DNA from: Blasia pusilla
Lineage: Eukaryota; Marchantiophyta; Marchantiopsida; Blasiales
Direction: 5' to 3'
DNA: 64,000 bases
Assembly (NCBI GenBank): GCA_050084515.1
Contig: CM114272.1
Span: 56,544,001-56,608,000 of the forward strand
Under the pieces are notes generated by a model that saw nothing but the letters and a program-made list of their open reading frames with translations, had not been told where the DNA came from and did no database searches. The position numbers and the translations under genes were made by a program. Positions 11,779-24,379 of the stretch are shown piece by piece. The stretch's first letter is position 1; each line of letters starts with the position of its first letter.

Positions 11779-11968
11779 ATGTCGCAGTCAGAAATCAACG
11801 TCCCTTCAACCCCAACCATCGAAAACGAATGTAGCAATGTCGCTGCTCCCGACGAACGGCGCCACGAATCCACGGGTCTGACGATTGACTGCAGTGTGCT
11901 AGAGGCCGTAGAAGCCGCGCAGAGATCGCCAGAGCTTCGATTCGTAGCAACAGTCTCACGTATGAGAG
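11779..11968 (+). CDS. Possible orphan first exon, unknown protein
   Basis: A frame starting MSQSEINVPSTPTIENECSN runs to ...SRMR and meets a good donor (GAGAG|GTAAAG, GT at 11969). Acidic and Ser/Thr-rich, with no recognised domain. I found no second exon before the transporter's 3' end, which is on the opposite strand, so this may be a gene remnant or chance. Confidence 0.2.
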
Positions 11969-12602
11969 GTAAAGCTAGCAGCAGCTACAGAAAGGATCCC
12001 GGCTCTGTTTCGCATTTCATTCATTCAATAATGGGGGCATCATGAAATACGTTCCATGGGGTTTTGACGGACCTGATCGGACTGTCGAAATGCGAATGCA
12101 CTATTTGACTTGGACTACGCAGTCAAAACCCGTGGCCATTAGTTTTTTCCGCATGTTTGGAACATTACGACTTCGCGTTAAACTTCGCTGTGGGAGTTCA
12201 TCGCAGTCGCAGTTCATCGCTGTGGGAGTTCTTGGATGAGGAAAAAGGTCGTCGCGTGTCGTCTGCACTTTGAAACGTTGCTTCCATTGATTTCACTTCA
12301 TCCAGCCACACTTCGAACCGTGTCGATCTTCATATGACTTGTGAATTTTCATACCAATGATCAGTTAGTAGTTTGTGGATTGATGGAGGCTCAATGGAGA
12401 CCTGTTGTCAATGGTAGACGCAACACCGTCAAGAGAGATTTGTAAACAACAAATTTTTCTAGCATTGTCACCCGAATCGTAGGGAACAACAAAATAAGTC
12501 TTATTCAATTGAGCCCCAACTTGAGGCCATCAGTCAAGACCAATGATCATAGTGCAGCCGGTGAGACCCAAGGCGTTTTTGTTTTGAACACATGGAGAGA
12601 TG

Positions 12603-13190
12603 ATTCTCTGGATACACATATTCACCTGCTGTGAGAGAAGGCAGAATCAAGGCGTTTTCAGACTTCATTCATAGACAAAACCTTGAAAGGTTTTGAGCCA
12701 CAAAATGTTCATCTCTGCTCTAAGCCTCATCAGGAAATTGATCATGCCTGCTAGTGGAGGAAAGAGACCCCAAAAAATAATGAAAATGCCACCCATGATC
12801 TGATTTCATCATCTGGATCCTGATTCTCTGGATACACATATTCACTGCTGCTGTGGAGAAGGCAGAATCACTGCTGCTATGGAGAAAAGAGAGTCCCCGA
12901 TTCTCTATATGAACATTTTCACTGCTGGTTTGGAGAAGACAGAATCACTGCTGGTATGGGGAAACACAATCACTGCTGCTGTGGAGAAGAACAAAATCAC
13001 TGCTGGTCCGGATAAACACAATCACTGCTGTTGTGGAGAAAACACGTATTTTGAAATTGAAATTTTGTAGATGCGTGAGCTCTAAGCCTCATCAGGACCA
13101 TTGATCATGCCTGCTGCAGTGACGTAAGTGGTGGCAGCAAATATTAGGACCCCAAAAAGTATAATGAAAATGCCACCCATGATCTGCATC
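12603..13190 (-). repeat. Segmental duplication of the transporter's last-exon tail plus 3' flank
   Basis: Bases 12717-12812 copy 13078-13187: TCTAAGCCTCATCAGG, ATTGATCATGCCTGCT and ATGAAAATGCCACCCATGAT occur in both. The flank GATTCTCTGGATACACATAT at 12603 recurs at 12822. So a unit of ~370 bp (end of exon 11 and the minisatellite behind it) was duplicated downstream of the stop codon, and the outer copy then lost some bases. The copy keeps the stop codon but no open exon. Confidence 0.8.
12840..13045 (-). repeat. Minisatellite with CACTGCTG core in the transporter 3' flank
   Basis: The core AATCACTGCTG.T.TGGAGAA recurs about eight times (near 12843, 12868, 12919, 12944, 12970, 12997, 13021) with a spacing of about 25-30 bp. 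On the transcript strand it would lie just behind the stop codon, probably in the 3' UTR. Confidence 0.75.
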
Positions 13191-16100
13191 CACTTTTCCA
13201 CACTACTTCTAGAGTTCAGTCTCACGTCTTGGTTTGCTAACACTGCGGCATCCACCGCCTCAATCGACACATTGTGACTGCCTTTGATCAGCAGTATTCC
13301 AGGAACAATAAACACCACCATCACCCCTCCAGTCGATCCCACAATCGAGAAAACCTGTGGTTCAAACAAGAAAGTCCATTAGCACTATGACCGATCACAG
13401 CTCAGCTCAAAACCAATTCTACACTCCATCATCTTCAAGGGATTCTCCTTCAAGGGATTCTCCCACTCCTCTCCACTCAACCACAGCTGCTTGCGACTCA
13501 GGAAGTTGCATCTTGTGCTTTCCTCAATGGGTTTATTCCCATCACTTTTTGCTATAAGCACTACTGCTTTTCTACATTTCATCATCCAAAGGAGAAGCTT
13601 TGGGTTTGGATTGATGTGTGATGACGAACAGTACCGTTCCAAGATCTGTAATCAAGAGGGCGACAAGAAGAGTCGAAAGAAAAAAGACCATAGTGATGGT
13701 GATGTGTCGCGTCCATGAGAAGGAATTTGCTGGTATTTTGAGCATAGCCTTTACGGCATCATCCACTATTAAGCGTGCAGCATGTGACTGCAGTGGATAG
13801 CACACCATTGCAACCTGAGCAGCATCAGAGGACCATGTCAGCTCAAAGAATGTCTACTACTGACTTCATCACCTCTAGTTTAATCCATCCTCACAAGATG
13901 CAGCAACAAGCCGGTTAATGTTCCGAATCTGAGTCTTCCTATTTACAACAATAAATAAACCCACACAAGATAAACCCTAAACTTTTGGATGGAAGCCGGC
14001 CATGGAAGAGTACGATTTGCATTGAGGCTGCTTTCGTCAGTCCTGATTATCTGGTCAGCATGCTCTTCTATTCTATGAGGCATGTGACGACGACCACCTC
14101 TACTCAAGTATAAGCCACACTCGATCTGTTCAATTCTAATTCCCTTATGCACTTTCTCTTCACTTGCTTGCAGCACACAAAGTCCCTTCTCGATGACAAT
14201 TTAGAAGGTGACAAGAAACTCAAATGTCCAGGTGTAGAATGTTGCCTCCTCATACCAGAGCCATGCCAAAGCGGGCAACATTCATGAACACATTTGAGTC
14301 GCCAAAACTCTTCAGCACATCACTTTCTACATCTGGAAAAATCAGGTAGCCGAACTCTCCCACCTACACAAACCAACCTTTCATCATGAGTCCGACTGAA
14401 CTATGGCAATCTCATTTCGACTGCACCCAACCTAAACATGGATTAATAGACTTTTTATGAATCAAAAGAGTAGGCATTTTCTCTTCCTCTATGTAGTTTG
14501 CCTCTAATGGGTGGAAACTGGGATGCAAGTGCAGCACTGAGATAATAAGCAGAAGAAGAACGTACCAGGCAGTACCCAACGAAGCAGATTGACATGGCTA
14601 TAAAGATTATACCGTCCATTCTTTTAACCTTTTCCGATCTGAATCTCCTTGATGACAGTTCAGATATAACCTCCTCCTCAAGAAGTCGCTCTTCAAGAGG
14701 TCCTTTTGCACGACCCAGAAAGGGATTGGGATTCTCAGCTAGCTCAGCAAAAATGATGACCACCTGCAAGACACATCAGAAGGTCATTAGCCAAAGCTCA
14801 GATCAAGGGATCATAATCTACATCTGTCAGATCCAAATCTGTTCTGCATGAGCAGAGGTCAAGAGAAAATGAATCAGCTTTCCATCAGATAAAATCTTTT
14901 GAGAATCGGCAGGCAAGATCAAAAGAGCTTCCATAATGTCCCACTACCGGGTGAGCACATGAATTGATAGCTTGAACTCATTTCTGCTCCTTGCAAGTGT
15001 GAAACCAGCGAGTTCTACAAGCACCTAAATCCCATACGATCTCTTCTTCTATCTCGCACCCCAAGAAGGTCCTAGATCTCGACAAACCCTTTAGTGGTCA
15101 TGTTTGAAATGAGTCAAAATCCAATGGTATACTTTGCAGTGTCTTAAGATGTACAACTGAAACCGACTCCCACAGACTGCCTGCACCCCTACTGCAATAG
15201 GCAGGTTTTCCCCAAGAGCAAAGTTTATTGAAGCATTGTATCCGCTTACTAAGCCGCAGTGTGCAGTCAGTCACCTGAATATGACACTGGAATGCGAACA
15301 CGACGATGTCCATGAGGACAAACACATGTTTCCCTGTTCGGAATATCAATATCTGAAAGAGGCAACAAGAAGAAGTCAGTATAGAAGCACATTGTGATGA
15401 TTGCTGTGCTGGGAAGATCACAGGCCAAGATCAGGGGATTGATGAAGCTGTTTTCAGTTTCCAATAGCCCTCTAAAATCTTGAGCTTTGAACACATTGGA
15501 AACGAATAGGTCAAACTGAGTAAACTTAGAATCCGGAGAGACCCACAGTTTGATGGGGAAGACCAGAACAGGATTGAGAAATGCAAGCCAACCAAACCTA
15601 ATCCAACCAACCAAACCCTAATCCTATCATTTTTTCCCCTCTTTTAAGCTACCTTTCCTATTGAGTTAGATTTCTAGACCCCGGGAACCCTAGAGGCTTG
15701 TGGGATCCCTTTCATATATGTGACAATGACATAATAGTCAACATATTCGACAGGCACCTTCAAATTTTCAAGCATTTTTGTTTGGGGTTCTTCTCACATC
15801 CAGATTTGTTTTTCCAATGAAAACTTGGAGTTTTTCCAAGTTCTTGACCCTAGAGCATAGTCAAGTCACACACACATGAAAAACACATGGTGAACATGGG
15901 CTATTCATGCCTTAGGTAGGGGACGCCACTACCCTGGGGTTGAGACCGCCCCCACTGTCCATGGTGGGAGTAGAACTAGTGATCTCTTTGAGAGGATCTT
16001 AAGTCAGTTCAAATACATCACTTGGGCATCTATTGCTTGATTGTGCATCAGCAGTAACAATGTACACTACAAGCAACTTTGGTGTTCATGATGAGCTCGT

Positions 16101-19100
16101 TGCATTAGGGTTCTTACATCAGACGGAAGTCCACTGGTGACCAATTTCATTACTCCAATGGTGATCAATGCCACAGTCAAATATGCGAGCATCGCCACCT
16201 GCAAGTTCCACCAAAGTAGTTAGGTATCCTTTTGAGCTTCTTAAATACATCGTCATTCTTGAAGCTTAGGCCGTTCTCCTCAGCCATGCAGAGATCCTTA
16301 AGCCATAGGCAAATAAGAGACTGATCATAATTCCAAGAAACCACACACCAGCTTAAGCCCTAAACCTTGATGGGTTTCTTCCCATCCCCCTTTTATGAAT
16401 GGATGTATTTCTTCTTCCGCGGAACGAAAAGAAATAGCAGTCCTGAATCAGAGCTCCACAAAAAGGTCATGTGCAAATCCGTTACTCACTGAAATCACAC
16501 TCGTAAACTTGAGAGATTCCAAAGTAGTCTTCAGAGCAAGTGGTAAGATCACCAGGACGGCGAGGATCGTTATGACCACTCTGCATTTGACAAAGTGAAA
16601 AGAACTTTGAGTTCATCAGCAGTGCACAAACGAAGAGATGAGTAGGCAAAGTTCTGCAGAGCCATAAAATTGGAAGCCCGTCCCCAAACTCCCAACGTTT
16701 TTATAGCCACCCAACTTCCAACGTTCACAAAAATGATGCCAATGCGTTTCTTTGACAAGAGAAAGGCGACTCAGCAATGGAAAGAACGTCTTTATAGTGA
16801 GTTTACCTGCGGTCGGCGAGAAAGCTAATCCCAAAATCGGCAAAAACGGGTGCAAATACATCCCCTGAAAAACATAAACGAAAATTGAACTCTATCCACA
16901 TGCACAAGACAAACCTATGCTGGATGCTTAACCAAATGTAAGGGCGAGAGATGGGAGGGTTGGGAAGGGGTACTCGGGATGGTACATCAGAAGTGCTTTG
17001 GGATTAGGTGAGCTGACCACACTTCTTGCGAGGACAAGGCTTGTCTGCGCATGAAGACGGTCAGCAGTTACCTGTGATGAGCAAATAGGAGATACTGCCA
17101 CCACTTGTTAAAAAGACCATGAGAAAAGATGCCAAAACTGTGGTTCTGGGTCCGATCCCAGAGAGCACCAGTTGCTGAAAACAATGGTGCAATTTCAGTG
17201 CAAAATTATGTGGGATGTCTCTCTACCTCACACAGATTCATCCAGCCATTCATTGCATTCCACAAAAAGTAGCACAAACATAGCAAGCATCACCATATTT
17301 CTAGACAGTATCCATCCTATTAATCTCCCGGGATATGGTATTGGGTTCCTTGTTATCAGAAAGTTACAAGAGGTTGTTTGCATCTTGCTTGGGGGTTTTC
17401 AAGATTGGTTGGGAGAATTGATTTTCCATCAAGGAATAGAATGATCGTTTTGTCCATTGGGACTCAAGACAGAGCGGTTGGAAGGGAAGTTCTAGAGTCC
17501 ATTCAAAAGCTTTGAGATCCAGCTCTATCAAGGCATTTCTGAGCTTGTCAGCAATCATTCCCACTTAAGACAGAACTCTCTGCATTGGGAGAGTACCTGA
17601 AATGATGAGATAGGAGAGCATGGAGCCAATTAAGAAAGTGAGCATGGTCACGGAAGTAATCACTGCCGTTTTGTATCCCAGCAGTGAATGTACCAGTTGC
17701 TGGACAAGGAACCCAAATTTCAGTGCCAAGACTCATTATTGAGTCGTATATGCCCCATTCTCCTACGAAGCAAACAACTACGTACATCCTGCACTCTCGA
17801 AGATCACGGGCATCACAAGCACGAGCACCACACTCTGTTAGCCTCATTTGTCAAGATGACAAATGTTGCCCCCCTTCCCCTGGATTTGGGATCGCATTAG
17901 AGTACCACCCAGCAGCATCGCACAACTCAAAGCAACGACTGCCCATTTGCTGAGGTAGCAAATGGCGGCCAACTTCACAACCAGTGGTGGTTTAACGAGG
18001 ACATTCACTGATGGCTCCAGTTATCACAGTCCGTATCAGCTGGGATTCTTTGAGACATCCACAACACATCCAAAACAACATTCATGCAAGGTGAAAAAGC
18101 CGCCAAAACTGAATCCAAGAGCTAACTTAACTAGGGATGCAGGGATAAAACTTCATTCTTAAAACTGAAAGGAAGGAAAGAGATCATTAGCTCAACCCAT
18201 CTACAGACGTCTATTTACCTGATAGGATTGAGAGTTATACTTCTCCGCCACTCTAATCAAGAGGCAGAGTGCAAAAACCTCGATTACCCATACTATAGCG
18301 GTGAATAAGAAACCTCCTAAAACACCGGTTTGCCTGCACACAAGAAACCCAAATTTCGTCAGTCAAGCAGGTTTGTGCTGGAGACCATCACTCACACATC
18401 ATCTCAATCTCCCGTGATGTCTATGGTCGCAAGGATACCACAGGCACAGGCACGGGCACAACTGAATGAGGACATGTCATCCCCACAACGCCAGGAACGT
18501 TTGGACCTCTTAATCGGTTGGCTCATCAGATTGTTGGTGTCCCTGAAGTGAAGCATATCACTCATTCAGAAGTGACAAACTATGATTCTATTCAGCATTT
18601 AGAGACCGATGTCTCACTCTCATAAGTGCTGTCGCTGCTTAAACGCATCTGTTTGGCGGACTTGCCATCGATCCGTGTACTGCAAGGCGAAGCAGGTAAA
18701 TCATGATTGCACTGCGTACTACATCTACGTCCAAGGTTTATGGAACGAGATCTCGGGGAGACGAAGAAGTATCGCAATCTGGCATCCAAGTCCAATGACC
18801 GCCGATTGACATGGATCGACTGCAATTAATTAATTAAGCATCTCTCGAGTAAGGATCGAACTACCAATTCGAACCCCATGTATGGAGTGTAGACTTCTCA
18901 CTGGCTCTACTCGTCCGAAGACTTCAACTCTTCTTAGTCCACAAGTATTGCTAGATCAAACACGGCGACTGTTTGCTGGTCCCAGGTCCCCCTCCTGAAC
19001 TTGGGCATCCTCGAATTCGCTTACAGATAATCCGACAGCAGCCATACAAAGAGCTCGGGAGAAAGGCAGCTGCTGCACTCACCTGAAACCGAATGGAAAG

Positions 19101-19214
19101 GACAGCACTCCAGCTCCGATGGCAGCATTACAGATATTGAACACTGAAACCCACGGCGATTCATTCTTTCCATACTTCCTCCCACGCACCACAAATTTCT
19201 CTCCAGCTGCATCC

Positions 19215-19216
<2 letters not shown>
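13082..19216 (-). CDS. AAAP-family (SLC38/AVT-like) amino-acid transporter, 11 exons, 472 aa
   Basis: Membrane transporter for amino acids; substrate and membrane are not readable from sequence. Exons spliced by hand (- strand): 19216-19083, 18333-18219, 17699-17597 (3a) or 17174-17072 (3b), 16864-16807, 16580-16490, 16198-16118, 15352-15275, 14763-14566, 14363-14256, 13814-13635, 13354-13082. All junctions are GT..AG and phases join without a stop, giving 1419 nt. The protein begins MDAAGEKFVVRGRKYG, followed by SVFNICNAAIGAGVLSFPFG, the family's first helix signature. Later landmarks are GDVFAPVFADFG, FAFQCHIQ, an acidic loop (EERLLEEEVISELSSRRF), VCYPLQSHAARL and a tail ending MINGPDEA. 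About 11 hydrophobic segments fit the 11-TM fold. The start is chosen because it follows a GA-rich leader and precedes the first helix. Family membership is secure; the subfamily is not. Confidence 0.92.
17072..17174 (-). other. Transporter exon 3b (alternative, duplicated)
   Basis: 103 nt with the same phases as 3a. Encodes QLVLSGIGPRTTVLASF, then LMVFLTSGGSISYLLIT. Acceptor TTTCAG|CAACTGG, donor CACAG|GTAACT. Gap-free alignment with 3a gives 14 of 34 identical residues (hand count). Because 103 is not a multiple of three, using both exons or neither would break the frame. Confidence 0.85.
17597..17699 (-). other. Transporter exon 3a (alternative)
   Basis: 103 nt, enters at phase 0 and leaves at phase 1. 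Encodes QLVHSLLGYKTAVITSV, then TMLTFLIGSMLSYLIIS, a transmembrane helix. Acceptor TCCAG|CAACTGG, donor TTTCAG|GTACTC. Confidence 0.85.

Positions 19217-19217
<1 letters not shown>

Positions 19218-19268
<51 letters not shown>
19218..19268 (-). repeat. (GA)n leader tract of the transporter
   Basis: About 25 CT units on the + strand, i.e. a GA tract in the transcript, ending just before the start codon at 19216. GA-rich 5' leaders are common in plants and often bound by GAGA-type factors (general knowledge). Confidence 0.85.
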
Positions 19269-19272
<4 letters not shown>

Positions 19273-20258
19273 CTACGGTCGCAACGCTACGACAGGCACT
19301 ACTTAATGAGTACAGTCTCTCTCGCTCGTTCTAATCAATTAGTAGTCTCTCTTGCTCCTTCCCAATCTCGGAAGAACTTCTACTCCCACGCGACCACCAC
19401 TCAATCTCTCCCAGTACCTGAACTCTCGCCACCAGCTCCCATCAACGCGCTCGGACTCCAAACTCAGTCACCAGCGCATCGCACTCGCACTCCCCCCTGC
19501 GGCTGCTTCTCCCCTGCACCAAAATTGGAATCACCCTCCCATACCCACAAAGGATCGGCAATTTCCGCCGGCGCTTTGCCTCACATCTCCGGCAAGTCAG
19601 ATCGGCACTCACCTCTCATGAATGAACTCCATTCCGATTCCAGAGCCCGTGCAACCATAGAAAGAAACATCACCCGATCAAGCGCGCGACCACTCGCAGA
19701 CTCACGGAAATAGAAACAAAAGCACGACGACACCAGCTCCTCACTTCCTCACTTAATCCGTGAATCAGTGAGCGAGTACGCGAGCCTGTGAATGAGTCAA
19801 TTGGTCCAGTCGTTCTCCACTGGTGCGCTTGATAGCTCGCCCCGCACCAACTCCTGCCCCCGCACTACACGATCGGATTGCTCGCTCAGTCACTCGCGCA
19901 CTCCTTCGATGTGTCGACCCGATCCCATCGGACTCTCTCTCTCTCTTCGCTTCTCTGCGTTCCGTTCTCGGTCTTCCGAGTCTCGAGAAGAGGGCCGCGC
20001 CGTCGCGACGCGGCCGGATTACACTTTGCGTTTGTCTCTCGGACGGACGTTTTATGGAAACTCACTGTTCCGGACGTTATCCCGAACGTATGGGCGATTC
20101 GAAGTGAAGTTTCCATCCTATCCCGAAACCCCTACTAGTTTTCATGTACTCGATTTTTTGAAAAAAACTTATTTTGGATGGTTTTTTATTGTTTTTTTCT
20201 TTTTTTATTCGCCCACCCCATGAACATCACTTGCCCGGTTCATCTTCATTTTTACCAA
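19269..20258 (-). promoter_or_regulatory. Upstream region of the transporter gene
   Basis: GC-richer DNA with TC-rich patches, no transposon ends and no convincing coding frame until about 20150, where it turns AT-rich. The promoter should lie here, but I see no certain TATA box. Confidence 0.4.
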
Positions 20259-20474
20259 TCTATATTATTATGGGAGAGTGCCTTGTTGATTTGCTAACAC
20301 CTCTCTACTTGACACGTGGCAATTGGGCAGCAAGAAAATGTTTCAGATGCTACGGATAGCCAAAAAAAGATTGAACCTACACGTAACATCATTAATTTCT
20401 TCCCTTCATGGGCTATACACTAACTCTTCAAACATTTTTTTAATTTCCCGTATATCGTACGGGCACCTTACTAG
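20259..20474 (+). mobile_element. Non-autonomous Helitron, family A (216 bp), best-preserved copy
   Basis: Begins TCTATATTATTATGGGAGAG after an A (20258) and ends CTAG (20471-20474) before a T (20475). The subterminal hairpin is CCCGTATATCGTACGGG (20448-20464), six bases before the CTAG. It contains GACACGTGGCAATTGGGCAG and CTTCAAACATTTTTTTAATT, words that recur in all family A copies. No coding frame, so it needs proteins from an autonomous element. Confidence 0.88.
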
Positions 20475-20805
20475 TAGGAGATTAATATGGCGTTTAAAAA
20501 ACGCCCCAATAGGACGTCCTAATCCGTAATTTTCTCTATGGCAAAATTTCGTCGGAGATGTGGGGTGTGTCGTTGGAGGTGGATGCTTGCTTCTTATGTC
20601 TGGATGTCTATTGTTCATTTGTTTGACTCACGTGCCATGGAATCTAATAATGCTCAGCTTCCTCGGACATAAATAGAGGTCGTCCGTGTTTTATGGTCAA
20701 ATATTTGAAGGTTGTCAAAAAATTTACGTCCTCCCAATGAGACGCCCTAAATTATGGAGTGGAAGTTTAATTTTGGAGAAGTAGACAAACGGTTTTAACT
20801 ACCTA

Positions 20806-21004
20806 CTAGTTCGTATTATTCGATGCCCATGACAAGCAAAGGTTAATCAAGAGTACTCTTTCTTTCACCCCTTTCTCTATATTAGTTAGATGAGACTAAA
20901 TAATTAGATGCGATCGATGTCACAATAGGAGGCCACCCTAGCATACATGTGTAAAGTAGGGAGATGTTTGTTGTTGAAAGGATTGTATCTAATAATAATA
21001 TAGA
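20806..21004 (-). mobile_element. Degenerate Helitron (199 bp)
   Basis: CTAG at 20806-20809 preceded by A, and a - strand start TCTATATTATTATTAG at 21004 followed by T (21005). The ends fit; the hairpin is not clear and the interior has diverged. Confidence 0.5.
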
Positions 21005-22832
21005 TAATTGCGCCCTCCCTCATTCTCGAGAAAGCAAATATGTCATCGTTTAGTAATTGACGCTTTTAGTAGCATATGCATTTTGGATTAATAGTATAGA
21101 TTCTAGCTTATTCATGTTTGTGGAGAAGGCAGTTGTTATTGATTATTGAAAAACGTATGGGTTTATATTTTGGGTCTAGCTTAAAAGTCCCCTTCCCTTT
21201 AGGCGTTCCTTATTGTTTGAGTCCCCCTCTTCATATTTCCCATGGGTTCCTCCATCTCCTTTAATTCAAGTCTTATTTTTCTTTATTTATGGAGAAGATA
21301 GTTGTGCACCTTAAGATCTTCACGACTATACACCCTTGGGTAAGCCAAGGATTTATCTTGAGTTACAGGGAGGGTATATTTTAAGTTTGGCTTATTCACA
21401 CCCGTTTGTGGAGAAGGTTGTTTTGTATAGGCTACAGTATGAGAATAACATTGGTATCCATATATGTTCTTCTATTTTTTTTCTTATGGATCCACGAAAG
21501 CTACAATGTTTCCCCAAAGGTCCTATTATATAAATAACACTCAATGATGTGGAGTGGAAACAAGCAGCACCTCCTTTATCAACAAACATTATGTACTCCT
21601 CAAAGTTGGTGCGGCTCGATTTATGATCAAGTCAGTGCAATGTGGCCAGGAGTGGCAAGGCATAACACTCAATGGAGCATTAAAATTACATGTGTCATGA
21701 CATGGTACTCGATCGACATAGAGTGGCTACCAATTACTACATACAACAGAGCAAAAACCATAACTCAAACCCATCAATTAAAAAATCCCCTAACGTTGTT
21801 GGACGATGAACATTGAATCGATTAGTGGACAATGGTCAATCGATTATGAGACAATTGTCTTGGATGACCATTAGAATAACAATGAGATTGAAAACTAACA
21901 AGCGTGGAGATGGGCAATTACCAATGGGAAATGGGTGTTGACAAGTCAGTCAGAACGACTACAAAGATGGGCCAATTATGATCATTAAGGATTCACAAGG
22001 CAATGTCATAAAAAAGATGGCTTTGGGTAGGCCATAAAAGTAAGGAGACATCGAGATCAAAAAATAGATGGGCAATAAGCCAAGAAGAATATAGCGGGTA
22101 CCAAGGTGTTAACAAGCCAAAAATCACATTGTGAGTTGGGCAAGGATAACTGAATCAATGCTTGGCATTCAAGTTGACCAAGGCAACAATTACGATTGAG
22201 GTTGGTGGCTACATACAATAATGTAGGGTGCCCTCGAACCACGACATCAAGAACTCAATGCTCAAGTCAAAACTCCAATTTGCTACTAACAACAATGTTT
22301 GTTCATCCTATAAACATTGTTGTTTGTTGTTTGTTCATCCTATAAACGTGTGTAATTCTTTGTCAAAATCTACATACCTATGAAAATATAGAAAACAAAA
22401 CACTCATACATGCTCTAGGGAGCTCTTCCATGGTGGTTTGGTTTTCACCCTCAATCACCTACCAAAATTTTGGAAGCGCTTTCGTGCCCATTGCTACAAC
22501 ACAAAATTTCTCCATAACAACAAAATAAGCTAGTTGGTGCTCTTGTGAGCATCTACATAAACCATTGAATGAAAAACAAGATCCCTAAGCTATATACCAG
22601 AATTTGATTACTAGGGGTTAGCACTTCATAGGCTGTTCATGGAGGGTAATCCTTTTTAATAATTACGGTTTCTTACTTGTGTTTATAATGCAGACCCGCC
22701 ATGGCTTAGATTTTACCTTTAGACAAATGCAATTGTCCTTGAGTTTTTAAGGCCCCTCGACAACAACCAAAGACAACCAGAAAGCTTGCACTCCATAGCT
22801 TACTTATTCTCTCTTTTTGAAACAAATACAAG

Positions 22833-22890
<58 letters not shown>

Positions 22891-24379
22891 AGCCTTCTCC
22901 TTGGTGATCTCTACACGTAGGTAACCTCTTGAACCCTAAACCTATGATAGTGACTAAAAGATTGATTTCTATAAATAGAAAGTTATCTCTATGAAAACAT
23001 GGAGTTTCTTCAATAGGCTCCAAATGGGCCCAAAAGAAAGGGAACCCTACACTTGCACATTACACTACTCCTCAACATACCATCCTTTGGTCTTCCCTAA
23101 AACACCACTCATATATTCTCTATGCCGCCACAAAAGTCATGACAAAGGGAAGAAAATGGATGAAAAGAACTCCACAAGAGGAAGATTAGGTGGTGGGAAA
23201 TTGGTTAGATGTAATATCTAATTAATTTAGAACAACTAGTGACAAATAAATCATAGAGTCCATGGTTACATACCATGTAGTCTCATTTTAGCGCCAAGTG
23301 GGAAAAATATAATTTAAGTGGTTGGGGATTTTCACACTTTTCTTCCTTGGAGATTTGGGTTTTTAATAATGTTCAATAATAAAAATGATCATTGTTCTTT
23401 TTAAACATTTTTCTCTTTTTCTTTCCAAATGCTTCTTTCTTTCTTTCTTTCTTTTTTTGTCAAACTTAAACATTTTTTGGGCTCTTTCTTGTCTAGGTGA
23501 GAAAGTTTGCCCATAATTATGAAGAGCCTCCCTCCTCCCCACAATCATATAATTATTCTTTCTAAGAAACATAAGCAAATTTGGTATCTTCTCACGAATG
23601 GGTCTCACAAGTGTAGGGTACAAACCCTTATGGTAAGGCATTATTAGAGCTTGAGTCAACCAAAAGATATTAGAATTTCTTATGGGATTTCTCTTGGAAG
23701 TAAGGTTAGTTCATAATCTTTTAAAATTTTAAATCTTCAAATTTCTTATATTAGGCTAAACCATTGGCCATTATAGTATCCTGTTATGGAGAGTCCTTGG
23801 AACTAACCAAAGTGGAAATCCACTCCAGATCGTCTTTTAGTATAATTATCATAAATTTTTCACAATCTTAATCAAAGTTCACTCCATGTCAAATTTGGAA
23901 AAAAAAAATTGCGTTCTATCCCACAAACCATAGCGTAATGGCTTCAAGGATACAATCATTGTCAACAAGAAAACTTTGGCCAGCTCCCATGATTGATTAA
24001 TTTTTATATATGTAAAGGGATTCTACAAGTGGATTAGAAAAATCTCAATATATTTCATTTCTCTTCCAATTAACTAGTACATTTTGATGATATATTTTCC
24101 AAAAAATATATAACTATTTAAAAAATATTTTTCATTTTTCATATATCATATCAAAAAACCTCACTTACCAATCAGGCCCTAAAATTTTAGAAAAATTTAA
24201 CAGATAAAAAATAAAAATTTTAATTATATTAAAAAAAACCAATGAATCAAGAACGAACTTTCTTTATAAACCCATGAAATAATCGATAATTACAAATTTT
24301 AGCCATTAAAAATTTAGAAAACCTCCAACACATAAAAAATGTGTTTCCACTGTTATATTAGAAAAAAGAAACATTTGAA
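21005..24379. other. AT-rich intergenic DNA, no gene
   Basis: No convincing gene. A (CT)n microsatellite is listed separately. A 21-bp direct repeat (TTTGTTCATCCTATAAAC core) occurs at about 22288 and 22329. TTTC repeats lie at about 23431-23455. Confidence 0.4.
22833..22888. repeat. (CT)n microsatellite
   Basis: About 27 CT units with one interruption (TTC near 22849). Confidence 0.95.

Noticed and set aside
17860-18000. Possible third copy of transporter exon 3 (a TM-like reading AVVALSCAMLLGG on the - strand)
   Set aside because: It lacks the QLV start, the matching donor phase and alignment to 3a or 3b. Probably chance.
18860-18890. GGTTCGAATT on the - strand like a tRNA T-loop
   Set aside because: The T-stem does not pair and no anticodon arm or acceptor stem can be built.
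19306-20223. Several Ser/Arg-rich + strand frames (up to 143 codons)
   Set aside because: They overlap in different frames in TC-rich promoter DNA of the - strand transporter, with no domain.
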